DNA from: JANNNF01 sp040385825
GTDB lineage: Bacteria > Pseudomonadota > Alphaproteobacteria > Rhodobacterales > Rhodobacteraceae
Length of the DNA: 64,000 nucleotides
Direction of reading: 5' to 3'
Assembly (NCBI GenBank): GCA_040385825.1
Contig: JAZKGQ010000006.1
Span: forward strand, 620,001-684,000
In this document: one piece after another, positions 9,199-17,905 of the stretch
How the letters are laid out: each line of letters starts with the position of its first letter
Numbering within the stretch: the stretch's first letter is position 1
The notes under the pieces: generated by a model
The model's input: only the letters and a program-made list of their open reading frames with translations
Told to the model about the DNA's origin: nothing
Databases searched by the model: none
Made by a program: the position numbers and the translations under genes

Positions 9199-10140
9199 TC
9201 AGAACATCCTGGCCCGTGTCTTGGGTGCCTTGTAGTGATCTTTCATCAGGGCGGCGACGGCCATTTCAGGCAGTTTGGTCGGGCGCGTCAGCGTAAAGGC
9301 CGAACTGCGCACTGTGGCACCGAACACCAGCTTGGGCAAAGGCAGCCCGTCGGCATGGTAAAGATCCTCGAACGCCGCCAGGTTTCGGTTGGCCGAATGG
9401 CCCAGATCCTCGGATTCGGACCCCAGATCGCTGCGCGCGATGCAGACGAAAACGCCGCTGCCCGCATAGGAAAACAGCACGTCCTCGGTTTTCAGGCTGT
9501 CCAGCACCGCACAGGCCACGTCGCCCAGCATATCCACAAAAGCGGTCGGATTGCCCGCCGAAAAGAACACCCGCGCGTTTTCGACCTGCACCGCAAAGGC
9601 GCGCAGCGAGTGCATCCGCTTCAGCCCCAGGGTCAGCAGGTAGTTTTCCATCGCCAGATGGCTGATCAGACGCTCGACATTGGGCAAGACCAGCGCGTCT
9701 TCAAAATCATGCGCAGGTTCAACAGCGTAGGACGAAAGCGGCGCATCGACCCGCTGCTGGCCCTTGGCCCAGAGCTGGGCCACCATGCCGATGCGGGCCT
9801 TCAGCTCCAGCCGGTCCAGCGGTTTGTTGATATAGTCGGTGGCCCCGGCTTCAAACGCCTCGTCGATGTAGGACCGGTCCGACATCGAGGTGATCATCAC
9901 GATCGGCGTGGTGGCATAGGCGGGCAGCGTGCGAATGTTGCGGCACAGGGTGATGCCGTCCATCTCGGGCATCCGCACGTCCGACAGGATGCAATCGACA
10001 GTGTTGGGTGCGGATTGCAACAGGGTCAGGGCCGCCGCGCCAGAGGTGACCGTGATCAGATCGGCATAGCCCAGGGCCTGCATGCGAAGCGTCAGCAACT
10101 GCAGGAAAAGCGGATCGTCGTCAACGGCCAGAAATCGCAT
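9199..10140 (-). CDS. Response regulator with degenerate GGDEF-like output domain
   Basis: 313 residues. The N-terminal receiver has VDDD near residues 6-9, phospho-Asp54 in ILSDVRMPEMDG and Lys106 in YINKPLDR. The C-terminal half, about residues 140-300, follows the layout of a GGDEF domain: a LPNVERL element where active cyclases carry the TGLPNR motif, then a DSLKTEDVLFSYAGSGVFVCI segment where they have the R-x-GGDEF hairpin. The catalytic GG(D/E)EF residues are absent (AGSGVF). It is therefore unlikely to make c-di-GMP and may act by protein binding. The domain identification is by eye. Co-transcribed with the hpt gene. Confidence 0.7.
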   Translation of the reverse strand: MRFLAVDDDPLFLQLLTLRMQALGYADLITVTSGAAALTLLQSAPNTVDCILSDVRMPEMDGITLCRNIRTLPAYATTPIVMITSMSDRSYIDEAFEAGATDYINKPLDRLELKARIGMVAQLWAKGQQRVDAPLSSYAVEPAHDFEDALVLPNVERLISHLAMENYLLTLGLKRMHSLRAFAVQVENARVFFSAGNPTAFVDMLGDVACAVLDSLKTEDVLFSYAGSGVFVCIARSDLGSESEDLGHSANRNLAAFEDLYHADGLPLPKLVFGATVRSSAFTLTRPTKLPEMAVAALMKDHYKAPKTRARMF

Positions 10141-10474
10141 TGCTGTAGTCCTTGTGTTCCGTCAGTTTCGGCTGCTGGAAAAATGTCAACCTCGACCTGT
10201 TCTTTCCATGCTTACTCAACCCCCGGAATGTGGCGTATTTTTGGCTTATTGAAGCAATTATGCGCTTAGGTTGTGTGACGTAAGGGAATGCGCTGCATCC
10301 GGCTGCCGCAGACCCGCCGTCCCGCAGCCGCATGACGCCCTGCACGTCTGTTGAGGGTCGGTCTTGGCGGATGCCGGGCGCGCAGATGTGGCAAAACCAT
10401 GAACTTTCCCTAAAATTTCGGGGGTTAAGCCCGCGTTCACCGCGCTGCTGTAGGTCTGGAGACGGGTGTGAAAC
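10141..10474. other. Divergent intergenic region between the response regulator and motB
   Basis: 334 bases that must hold promoters for both the leftward response regulator/hpt operon and rightward motB. A single TTAA half-site occurs at about 10424-10428, but no matching partner at N7 spacing was found. No gene, hairpin or RNA is evident. Confidence 0.4.
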
Positions 10475-11311
10475 ATGGGTGTGTGGATGGCAGGACAGTC
10501 AAATGTCGCGCCAGTCATCATCAAGCGAAAGAAGGTCATCGCGGGCGGCGGCCACCACGGGGGGGCGTGGAAGGTTGCCTATGCGGATTTTGTGACCGCC
10601 ATGATGGCGTTCTTTCTGTTGATGTGGCTGCTGAATGCGACGACCGAAAAACAGCGCAAGGGAATATCGGACTATTTCAGTCCGACGATTGCGGTCAACC
10701 GGATCTCGGGCGGGGGCGACGGCGCGTTTGGCGGGGATTCGGTGTTTACCGAAGAAACGCTGCCGCAGAATGGCACCGGAGCCGACAGCGCGAAACCGAC
10801 CGAATCCAACGCCGCCCGCGGTGCGGTTGGCGAGGCCGGGGGGGACGCCGAACTGAGCGACATGGAACGCAAGCTGGTTGCAAAGGGGGGCGAAAGCAAC
10901 ACGATGCAGCAGGCGCTGCGCCATGTGGTGACGCGGGTGACCGATGAAGGTCTGGTGATCGAGATGTTCGACATTCCGGGCGCCCCGTTGTTTCAGGGCG
11001 CGACCGCCGATCCGTCGCCGGTCACCATCCAGATTGCCGCGCTGCTGGCCGATGTGCTGGCGCTGGCCAGCAATGAGGTGGCGGTCAACGGGCATGTGCA
11101 GTCCTACCCCATCACGCTGATCGACAACCCGGCCTGGGATCTGTCTGCCGCGCGGGCACAGTCGATGCGCGGGTTGATGGCGGCGGCCGGGCTGGGGGCG
11201 GATCGCACACAGCGGGTCAGCGGCTATGCCGACCGTACACCGGTGACACCCGACCCCCGCGCGATCCGCAACAACCGGATCGAGGTCATCTTGTTGCGAC
11301 GAAACAGGTAG
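10475..11311 (+). CDS. motB: Flagellar stator protein MotB
   Basis: 278 residues. A short basic N terminus precedes one membrane helix containing the proton-channel aspartate (AYADFVTAMMAFFLLMWLL, Asp38 in this numbering). A periplasmic linker follows, and then an OmpA-like peptidoglycan-binding domain (WDLSAARAQSM, SGYADRTP, NNRIEVILL). With MotA it forms the stator that turns ion flow into torque. motA lies 10 kb away at 21110, an unusual separation but within the same cluster. ATG 10475 or the in-frame ATG 10487 may start it. No strong ribosome binding site is seen for either; GGAG is 13 bases before the first. It corresponds to MotB2 of the C. sphaeroides Fla2 system by context. Confidence 0.9.
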   Translation: MGVWMAGQSNVAPVIIKRKKVIAGGGHHGGAWKVAYADFVTAMMAFFLLMWLLNATTEKQRKGISDYFSPTIAVNRISGGGDGAFGGDSVFTEETLPQNGTGADSAKPTESNAARGAVGEAGGDAELSDMERKLVAKGGESNTMQQALRHVVTRVTDEGLVIEMFDIPGAPLFQGATADPSPVTIQIAALLADVLALASNEVAVNGHVQSYPITLIDNPAWDLSAARAQSMRGLMAAAGLGADRTQRVSGYADRTPVTPDPRAIRNNRIEVILLRRNR

Positions 11312-11337
11312 CGAAGAAATCGTTCGGATTTTATTCG

Positions 11338-11352
11338 TTAGGGTGAAATTAA
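11338..11352 (+). promoter_or_regulatory. CtrA-like site upstream of flgE
   Basis: TTAG, seven bases, TTAA: one mismatch from the TTAA-N7-TTAA CtrA consensus, 58 bases before the flgE start. The position suits activation of the hook operon flgE-flgK-flgL-flgI. Assignment rests on the motif and the known CtrA control of this flagellar type. Confidence 0.5.
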
Positions 11353-11409
11353 GCCGCAGCGCGCAGTTTGGGCCCATCAAAGGCCGAAGCATCAGAAAGG
11401 CGCTCTCGC

Positions 11410-12714
11410 ATGACAATTTCTTCCGCGCTCAATGCCGGGGTGGCCGGGCTCAATGCCTATGCCAACCGGCTGGCGACCATTTCCGACAACATCGCCAACT
11501 CCTCGACCTATGGCTACAAACGGGCAGAGTCGGATTTTCATTCGGTCGTGGTCAACCGCAATTCGGCCTCGACCTATGCGGCGGGCGGGGTGCGGACTTC
11601 GGCCATGCGGCTGATCGATGAACGCGGATCGCTGATCGCCACGTCGAATGCCACCGACCTTGCCATCGACGGGCGCGGGTTCCTGGCGGTGACCGATCTT
11701 GCGGCGGCCCAGGGGGCCTCGGGTGACTATCCGATCTCGCTGACCACCACCGGGTCGTTCCGCCCCGATGCCGATGGCATCTTGCGGACCGATTCCGGGC
11801 AGGTGCTGATGGGGTGGCCGGCCTCGGCCGATGGAAGCATCGGCGTGTTCCCGCGTGACACGATGGCAGCGCTCGAACCCGTGCGCATCAACCAGAACCA
11901 ATATGTCGGCAACCCGACCAACCAGATGAAACTCGGCGTCAACCTGCCCGCATCCGAGGCGATTTTTGGCGCCTCCGGCGACCCCATCGATCTGTCGGTC
12001 GAATATTTCGGCAATCTTGGCACCTCGGAATCGCTGACCTTTACCTTTACCCCCACGGTTCCGACCTCGGGCGCGTCCAATGAATGGACCATGGTGATCA
12101 CCGATTCGGCCTCGGGCGGGGCGACGGTCGGGGAATATACGCTGGCCTTCAACAACAGCCAGGCGGCAGGCGGCACGCTGGCCTCGGTGACCCAGGTGAC
12201 GGGCGGCACCTATGATCCGGCCACCGGCACGCTTGGCATTGCCGTTGCGGGCGGCAACATCGCGCTGGACATCGGCGAGATTGGCGAACCCAATGGCATG
12301 ACACAACTGTCCAGCGGCTTTGCGCCGGTGTCCATCGCCAAGAACGGCTCGGCGGTTGCCACGCTGACCTCGGTCGAGGTGGATGAGAACGGCGATATGC
12401 ACGCCATCTATGATCAGGGTTTTACACGGCGCATCTATCAGATTCCGGTGGTGGATGTGCCTAACCCCAACGGGTTGATTTCGTTGAATGATCAGTCCTA
12501 TCAACTGTCGCCGTCCAGCGGCCAGTCCTACCTTTGGAACGCGGGCGAAGGCCCGACAGGGTCGGTGGTCGGCTACTCGCGCGAGGAATCGGCCACCGAT
12601 GTTGCGCATGAACTGACCCAGCTTATTCAGACGCAGCGGGCCTATTCCTCGAACGCCAAGGTCATTCAGACGGTGGACGAGATGCTGCAAGAAACCACCA
12701 ATATCAAACGCTGA
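11410..12714 (+). CDS. flgE: Flagellar hook protein FlgE
   Basis: 434 residues. The N-terminal rod/hook motif (SSALNAGVAGLNAYANRLAT then ISDNIANSSTYGYKRAES) and the C-terminal helix (HELTQLIQTQRAYSSNAKVI, QTVDEMLQE) are those of axial proteins that assemble into coiled-coil tubes; the middle is a larger variable region as expected for hook. Exported by the flagellar type III system without a cleaved signal. ATG 11410 matches the conserved N terminus; the frame opens further upstream at 11368 without support. First gene of the run flgE-flgK-flgL-flgI, 15 bases ahead of flgK. Confidence 0.93.
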   Translation: MTISSALNAGVAGLNAYANRLATISDNIANSSTYGYKRAESDFHSVVVNRNSASTYAAGGVRTSAMRLIDERGSLIATSNATDLAIDGRGFLAVTDLAAAQGASGDYPISLTTTGSFRPDADGILRTDSGQVLMGWPASADGSIGVFPRDTMAALEPVRINQNQYVGNPTNQMKLGVNLPASEAIFGASGDPIDLSVEYFGNLGTSESLTFTFTPTVPTSGASNEWTMVITDSASGGATVGEYTLAFNNSQAAGGTLASVTQVTGGTYDPATGTLGIAVAGGNIALDIGEIGEPNGMTQLSSGFAPVSIAKNGSAVATLTSVEVDENGDMHAIYDQGFTRRIYQIPVVDVPNPNGLISLNDQSYQLSPSSGQSYLWNAGEGPTGSVVGYSREESATDVAHELTQLIQTQRAYSSNAKVIQTVDEMLQETTNIKR

Positions 12715-12729
12715 CGCAAGGATCGGGCC

Positions 12730-14187
12730 ATGAGCATCACCACCGCCCTTGGGTCGGCCCTGTCCGGGCTGACCGCCGCCTCCCGCGCCGCCGAAGTCGT
12801 GGCCTCCAACGTCGCCAATGCACAGACGCCGGGCTACGGGCGTCGTGAAATTTCGCTTCAGGCCCGCACGGTGGGCGGGGCGGGGCAGGGGGTTTCAGTT
12901 CTGGCGGTCAACCGGCGGGTGGATCAGGTGCTGATCAACGACCGCCGCAGCGCCGAAGCCGGGGCCGGCAACCGCGATGTGCGCGCCGGTTTCCTGCGGC
13001 TGGTCGAACAGGCAATCGGCACTCCCGAAACCGAAGGCTCGCTTGGCGCGCGGATCGCCGCACTGGATACCGCGCTGATCGAGGCTGCAAGCCGCCCCGA
13101 ATCCGAGGCGCGGCTGTCAGCGGTGGCCGATGCAGGGCGGGCGCTGACCGGCGCGCTGGCGCAGGCGACCGACCAGATCCAGACCGCCCGCGCCACCGCC
13201 GACCGCAGCATCGCGACCGAGGTCGAGGCGCTGAACACCGCGCTGGCGCAGGTGGCTGACCTGAACAACACGATCCGCACCTATGGCGGATCGGGGCGCG
13301 ACACGGCATCCCTGATGGACAAACGTCAGCAAATCATTGATTCCATTTCCGAAATCGTGCCGCTACGCGAGGTGAGCCGCGACAATGGCCAGATCGCGCT
13401 TTATGCGGCGGGGGGCGCGGTGCTGCTGGAAGGCAAGGCTGCGGTGCTGAGCTTTACGCCTGCGGGCGTGATGGTGCCGCAGATGACGGTGCAAGGCGGC
13501 GGGTTGTCCCAACTGCAGATCAATGGCCGCCCGGTGGATACTTCGGCGGACGGCGGCCTGATCGCGGGGGGCAGTCTGGCGGCGTTGTTTGCGGTGCGCG
13601 ACGATCTGTCGGTGGCGGCGCAGTCGCGGATGGATGCAGTCGCGCGCGATCTGGTGGGCCGGTTTGCCGACACGACTGTGGACGCGAGCCTTGCCGCCGA
13701 CGATGCCGGGCTGTTCACCGATGCGGGGCAGGCCTTCGATCCCGCCACGGAGCTGGGTCTGGCCGGTCGGCTGACGCTGAATGCACGGGTGGACCCGGCG
13801 CAGGGCGGGGCGCTGTGGCGGTTGCGCGACGGGATCGGGGCTGCTGCCCCCGGCCCGGTTGGCCAATCGTCGCTGCTGACCGCGCTTGGCACCGCTTTGG
13901 GGGCGTCGCGTCCGGTGGCCTCTGGCGGTTTCATGGCGGGCAATCGCAGCTTTGCGACCCTGGCCGCCGACATGCTGTCGGGGGCTGCGGCGCAGCGCCT
14001 GACCTCGGACAGCGAGGCGAGCTTTGCCCAGGCCCGCCTGACCGCCCTGTCGGAAATGGAACTGCAAGGCGGCGTCGACAGCGATCAGGAACTGCAAACC
14101 CTGCTGGTGGTCGAGCAAAGCTATGCCGCCAACGCCAAAGTCATACAGTCGATCGACGAGATGATCAAAACCTTGCTGGGGATGTAG
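12730..14187 (+). CDS. flgK: Flagellar hook-associated protein 1 FlgK
   Basis: 485 residues. The N terminus (LGSALSGLTAASRAAEVVASN, NAQTPGYGRREI) and C terminus (LQTLLVVEQSYAANAKVIQS, IDEMIKTLLGM) are classic FlgK ends. It forms the first junction ring between hook and filament. AAGGA lies 8 bases before the ATG. Three bases separate its stop from flgL, so the two junction proteins are translated together. No fliD cap gene is present in the window. Confidence 0.93.
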   Translation: MSITTALGSALSGLTAASRAAEVVASNVANAQTPGYGRREISLQARTVGGAGQGVSVLAVNRRVDQVLINDRRSAEAGAGNRDVRAGFLRLVEQAIGTPETEGSLGARIAALDTALIEAASRPESEARLSAVADAGRALTGALAQATDQIQTARATADRSIATEVEALNTALAQVADLNNTIRTYGGSGRDTASLMDKRQQIIDSISEIVPLREVSRDNGQIALYAAGGAVLLEGKAAVLSFTPAGVMVPQMTVQGGGLSQLQINGRPVDTSADGGLIAGGSLAALFAVRDDLSVAAQSRMDAVARDLVGRFADTTVDASLAADDAGLFTDAGQAFDPATELGLAGRLTLNARVDPAQGGALWRLRDGIGAAAPGPVGQSSLLTALGTALGASRPVASGGFMAGNRSFATLAADMLSGAAAQRLTSDSEASFAQARLTALSEMELQGGVDSDQELQTLLVVEQSYAANAKVIQSIDEMIKTLLGM

Positions 14188-14190
14188 GCC

Positions 14191-15189
14191 ATGACGATGA
14201 TTTCCTTGGGGGATATGGCGCAGTCCATGATGTTGCGCCGCCAGAATGCGACGCTCAAATCGGCCATGCAGGCGGCGGCGAATGCCTTGACGACCGGCAA
14301 GGTCGCCGATGTGGGCCGGGCGGTCCGGGGGGATTTCTCGCCCCTGGCTGGGCTTGATGCCTCGCTGGCGCGGCTCAGCGGCTATCGCGCTGCGACGACC
14401 GAGGCGGGGCTGCTGGCCGGGGTGATGCAGACCGCGCTTGGCACCATTGCGACCCTGTCCGGCGAACTGGCCAGCAGTCTGCTGACGGCCTCGTCATCGG
14501 CCCAGACAGCCCAGGTCGATGCTGTTGGCACCGATGCCCGGCAGCGGCTTGACACCGCCCTGTCCGCCCTGAACACCCGCTTTGCCGACAGCGCGGTGTT
14601 TTCCGGCGTCGCCGCGGACCGTGCCCCCCTGCCCGATGCCGACAGCCTGCTGACCGCGGCAGAGGCAGCGACCGCCAGCGCCCAGTCCGCCGCCGATATC
14701 GAGGCTGCCGTGACCACATGGTTTGCCGACCCCGCCGGATTTGCCGCCACCTATCTCGGCGGCCCGTCGCGGTCGGATCTGCCGATTGGTCCCGGAGAAA
14801 CGGCAACCTTGGACATCACCGCCACCGACCCTGCCTTGCGCAGCACGCTTGCGGGGCTGGTGATGGGCGCCTTGCTGGACCGGGGTGCCCTGTCGGGCCA
14901 GCCCGAGGCCCGGTCCGATCTGGCCCGCCGCGCCGGGGCGGGGTTGATGCAGGCCGCGTCGGACCGCACGCTGTTGCAGGCCCGGCTTGGCCTGACCGAG
15001 GCCCGCATCGATCAGGCCGCCACCCGCAACGCGGCCGAAACCTCTGCGCTTGAAATCGCCCGGCTGGGGCTGGTCGAGGCCGACCCCTATGAGGCTGCCG
15101 CCCGGCTGGAGGCCGCCGAGACGCAGTTGCAATCCCTTTACACCATCACCGCGCGGCTCTCGCGCCTCAGCCTTGTGGATTATATCTGA
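14191..15189 (+). CDS. flgL: Flagellar hook-associated protein 3 FlgL
   Basis: 332 residues of flagellin-like character: N-terminal helical region (MAQSMMLRRQNATLKSAMQ, AANALTTGKVADVGRAV) and C-terminal helices rich in Ala and Leu (EASARLEA-type register ending LYTITARLSRLSLVDYI). It forms the second junction ring to the filament. The C terminus resembles alphaproteobacterial FlgL. The stop TGA overlaps the ATG of flgI by one base, so flgI is probably translated by reinitiation. Confidence 0.85.
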   Translation: MTMISLGDMAQSMMLRRQNATLKSAMQAAANALTTGKVADVGRAVRGDFSPLAGLDASLARLSGYRAATTEAGLLAGVMQTALGTIATLSGELASSLLTASSSAQTAQVDAVGTDARQRLDTALSALNTRFADSAVFSGVAADRAPLPDADSLLTAAEAATASAQSAADIEAAVTTWFADPAGFAATYLGGPSRSDLPIGPGETATLDITATDPALRSTLAGLVMGALLDRGALSGQPEARSDLARRAGAGLMQAASDRTLLQARLGLTEARIDQAATRNAAETSALEIARLGLVEADPYEAAARLEAAETQLQSLYTITARLSRLSLVDYI

Positions 15190-16295
15190 TGCGCCTGCCC
15201 GTGAACCTGCGTCTGGCCGTTCTGCTGTGTGCGATTGCGCTGCCGGTCATGGCCGAGCCGATCCGGATCAAGGATCTGGTGGAATTTGACGGCGTGCGCG
15301 GCAATGATCTGGTGGGTTACGGTCTGGTCGTGGGGCTGAACGGCACCGGTGACGGCATCCGCAACGCGCCCTTCACCGAAGAGATCATGTCGAACCTGCT
15401 GGAACGGTTGGGGGTGAATGTCGCGGGCGAGGATTACCGGCCCAAGAACGTCGCCGCCGTGTTCGTGACTGCTGCCCTGCCGCCCTTTGCGCGGGCGGGG
15501 GGGCGCATCGATGTGACCGTCTCGGCGATCGGCGATGCGAAAAGCCTGTTGGGCGGTACGCTGGTGATGACCCCACTGAACGGCGCGGATGGTCAGATCT
15601 ACGCGGTGGCCCAAGGCACCATCATTGCGGGCGGCGTGTCGGCCGAAGGCGAGGCCGCGCGTGTGGTGCAAGGCGTGCCCACCGCAGGCGGCATCCCCTC
15701 GGGCGCGCGGGTCGAACGGGAGGTGGAGTTTGACTTTTCGGCCGTCACCTCGCTGCGGATGGCGTTGAAATCACCGGACTTTACCACCGCCATGCGGATC
15801 GAGGCCGCGGTGAACCGCGAGTTTGGCCGCCGCATCGCCACGATGCTGGACGCAGGCACCGTGCAACTGGATGTCGACCGTGCGCGCGGGGCTTCGCCCG
15901 CCCATGTGCTGGCGCGGGTCGAGGTTGTGACGGTGGAACCTGAAATGCGCGCAAGGGTGGTGGTGGATCAACGGTCAGGCACCATCGTAATGGGCGAGGA
16001 TGTCAGGATCAGCCGGGTTGCGGTGGCGCAGGGCAATCTGACCCTGCGCATCGAGGAAAGCCCGATGGTGGTGCAGCCCAACCCCTTTGCGGCGGGCGAA
16101 ACCATTGTCGTGCCGCGCACCAATGCCAGCATCAACGAAAGCGGTACCGGTCTGGCCGAAGTGACCGGCGGCACCAGCCTGTCCGAGGTGGTGGCCGGTC
16201 TGAACGCGCTTGGGGTGGCGCCGAACGACATGATCGACATTCTCAAAAGCATCAATGCGGCTGGGGCGCTGCATGCCGAGTTTCTGGTGAACTGA
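15189..16295 (+). CDS. flgI: Flagellar P-ring protein FlgI
   Basis: 368 residues with a signal peptide (LRLAVLLCAIALPVMA followed by EPIRIKDL). The mature protein begins with the conserved FlgI block IRIKDLVEFDGVRGNDLVGYG and contains LNGTGDG; the C-terminal part has TSLSEVVAGLNALGVAPND. It assembles the P ring in the peptidoglycan layer around the rod; the matching L-ring gene flgH is at 29736. It is the last gene of the flgE run and converges on fliP. Confidence 0.95.
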   Translation: MRLPVNLRLAVLLCAIALPVMAEPIRIKDLVEFDGVRGNDLVGYGLVVGLNGTGDGIRNAPFTEEIMSNLLERLGVNVAGEDYRPKNVAAVFVTAALPPFARAGGRIDVTVSAIGDAKSLLGGTLVMTPLNGADGQIYAVAQGTIIAGGVSAEGEAARVVQGVPTAGGIPSGARVEREVEFDFSAVTSLRMALKSPDFTTAMRIEAAVNREFGRRIATMLDAGTVQLDVDRARGASPAHVLARVEVVTVEPEMRARVVVDQRSGTIVMGEDVRISRVAVAQGNLTLRIEESPMVVQPNPFAAGETIVVPRTNASINESGTGLAEVTGGTSLSEVVAGLNALGVAPNDMIDILKSINAAGALHAEFLVN

Positions 16296-16300
16296 GCCTG

Positions 16301-16338
16301 GACCGGGGCCGGCCCGACAGGTGGCGCGGCCCCCGGTC
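16301..16338. terminator. Possible bidirectional terminator between flgI and fliP
   Basis: Arms GACCGGGGCC (16301-16310) and GGCCCCCGGTC (16328-16338) form a GC-rich stem with one bulged base between two convergent genes. No T run is present, so this is suggested by position and pairing only. Confidence 0.4.
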
Positions 16339-17050
16339 AGAAATAGCTGCGCACCAGGGCGCCCGCGATCAGACCCCACCCATCGGCGACGACGAAGAAC
16401 GCGAGCTTGAAGGGCAGCGAGACGATGGCAGGCGGCACCATCATCATGCCCATCGACATCAGGACCGCGGCCACCACCAGGTCGATGATCAGAAAGGGCA
16501 GGAAGACCAGAAAGCCGATCTCGAACGCGCGCTGAATTTCGGACAGCAGGAATGACGGCACCAGCAGCGACAGGGGTGCCTCCAACGGGCCAGTGTTTTC
16601 GCCAGGGCGCAAGGCCTGCAACGCGGCAAAAGTATCGGGGTCGAGCCGGTCTGTCATGAAAACCCGGAACGGGCTGACGATCCGGGGGATGGCGGCCTGC
16701 AGATCGAGCGTGCCCTGGGTCAGCGGTTCCAGCCCCTTGACCCAGGCCTCGGTGAGCACCGGGTCCATCACATACCAGGTCAGAAACAGCGCGAGGCTGA
16801 CGATCATCATGTTGGGCGGCGCCTGTTGCAGCCCGATCGCCTGCCGCAGGATCGACAGCACCGTCACAATGAAGGGAAAACACGTCACCATCACCGCCAG
16901 GCCCGGTACCAGGCTAAGCAGGGTGATCAGCGAGATAAGCTGTATGGACCGGGTGGCAAGCTGGGTGTCGTCGCCCAGGTTGATCGACACCTCTTGCGCC
17001 CAGACCGGCCCCGCCAGCAGGGCCAGCGCAATGCACAGGGCAAATTTCAC
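16337..17050 (-). CDS. fliP: Flagellar export gate protein FliP
   Basis: 237 residues with a cleavable signal peptide (FALCIALALLAGPVWA). The family blocks LITLLSLVPGLAVMVTCFPF, LRQAIGLQQAPPNMMIVSLA, and the C-terminal hydrophobic segment FLPFLIIDLVVAAVLMSMGM are all present. With FliQ and FliR it builds the helical export gate of the flagellar type III apparatus. The start is a GTG at 17050 that overlaps the fliN stop (GTGA), so it is translationally coupled in the order fliF-fliH-fliN-fliP. Confidence 0.95.
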   Translation of the reverse strand: MKFALCIALALLAGPVWAQEVSINLGDDTQLATRSIQLISLITLLSLVPGLAVMVTCFPFIVTVLSILRQAIGLQQAPPNMMIVSLALFLTWYVMDPVLTEAWVKGLEPLTQGTLDLQAAIPRIVSPFRVFMTDRLDPDTFAALQALRPGENTGPLEAPLSLLVPSFLLSEIQRAFEIGFLVFLPFLIIDLVVAAVLMSMGMMMVPPAIVSLPFKLAFFVVADGWGLIAGALVRSYF

Positions 17051-17316
17051 AATCCGCCCCGCAGGTTGGCCACTTCGGTCAGCCGCACCGCCAGTTGTCC
17101 GGCCTGATCCCCCTCCAGCTCCTGCAACTCGCCGCGCGCAATCAGGCGGTCACCGACATACAGCTCGACCGGATCATCGACACGCCGGTCCAGCGTCAGC
17201 ACCGCATCGCGTGACAGGCGCAGCAGGTCGCGCACCATCGGGCGGGCGCGGCCGACCGAGATGGTAATTTCGATCGGCACCTGGGAAAACGGGTTGGCAT
17301 CGGCAAGGTCATCCAT
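17047..17316 (-). CDS. fliN: Flagellar motor switch protein FliN
   Basis: 89 residues, essentially one SpoA/FliN domain: VPIEITISVGRARPMVRDLL, then LTLDRRVDDPVELYVGDRLIARGEL, then a short C-terminal strand region ending LRGGL. It lies in the cytoplasmic C ring. ATG 17316 is chosen because AGGAG sits about 8 bases upstream and the longer frame has no homology. It overlaps the end of fliH by 8 bases. FliM and FliG, its usual C-ring partners, are not encoded in this window. Confidence 0.88.
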   Translation of the reverse strand: MDDLADANPFSQVPIEITISVGRARPMVRDLLRLSRDAVLTLDRRVDDPVELYVGDRLIARGELQELEGDQAGQLAVRLTEVANLRGGL

Positions 17317-17905
17317 AACGGCGCTCCTGTTCGGAAAGGTCAAAAAAGCCGCGGACGGCGGCGGCGATATCGGCGGTGGCCCGGCCCAGATCGACCTTGG
17401 TTTCAAGATCGCCAAGCCGCAGATAGACCTGCGAGTCGGGCAGGGTGGGTTCCTCCACCACGGTCAGCGGCAGTCCTGTGGCCTGATCCAGCAGCGCCTC
17501 GACCGCGCTGCGCACCGCCGGATTCAGCACCAGGGTAATGGGCGCATCGGCCAGTTCTTCGGCCATCGGCATCAGCATCTCCAGGACCATCGGGGCCAGC
17601 GCCTCGCGTGCCATTTCGGGCAGCAGGCGGGTGGTCATTTCCTGCAAAAGCGGCTCCAGCGCGCGCAGGACATGCATTCGCGCTTCTTGAAAGGTAAAGC
17701 CAAGCGCCTGAAGATTGCGCGACAGATCGGCCTTGATCCGGCTTTGGTCGCCAGATTGGGCGGCAGCGGCATCTTCCCATCCGGCGGTGTACCCGGATTC
17801 GTAGGCGGCAAGTTTGGCTTCGTCAAAGGCCGTTACATCGGTGACGATGGTGGCCGGGGCTGCGGTGTTTTCGATCTGAAAGACTTCCAGTTTCAGGGCG
17901 GCCAT
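17309..17905 (-). CDS. fliH: FliH-like flagellar export regulator
   Basis: 198 residues. The N-terminal region has an ESGYTAGWEDA motif, the Tyr/Trp-containing turn seen in alphaproteobacterial FliH/FlbE-type proteins. A helical middle follows, with a C-terminal domain that resembles the V-ATPase E-subunit-like fold (VLNPAVRSAVEALL, YLRLGDLETKVDLGRATADI). It would hold the ATPase FliI at the export gate; fliI is at 33815. It is coupled to fliF by an ATGA overlap. The family is very divergent, so context carries part of the call. Confidence 0.75.
   Translation of the reverse strand: MAALKLEVFQIENTAAPATIVTDVTAFDEAKLAAYESGYTAGWEDAAAAQSGDQSRIKADLSRNLQALGFTFQEARMHVLRALEPLLQEMTTRLLPEMAREALAPMVLEMLMPMAEELADAPITLVLNPAVRSAVEALLDQATGLPLTVVEEPTLPDSQVYLRLGDLETKVDLGRATADIAAAVRGFFDLSEQERRYG

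Noticed and set aside
10400..10445. Possible CtrA site before motB
   Set aside because: Only one TTAA half-site is present; no half-site at seven-base spacing on either side.
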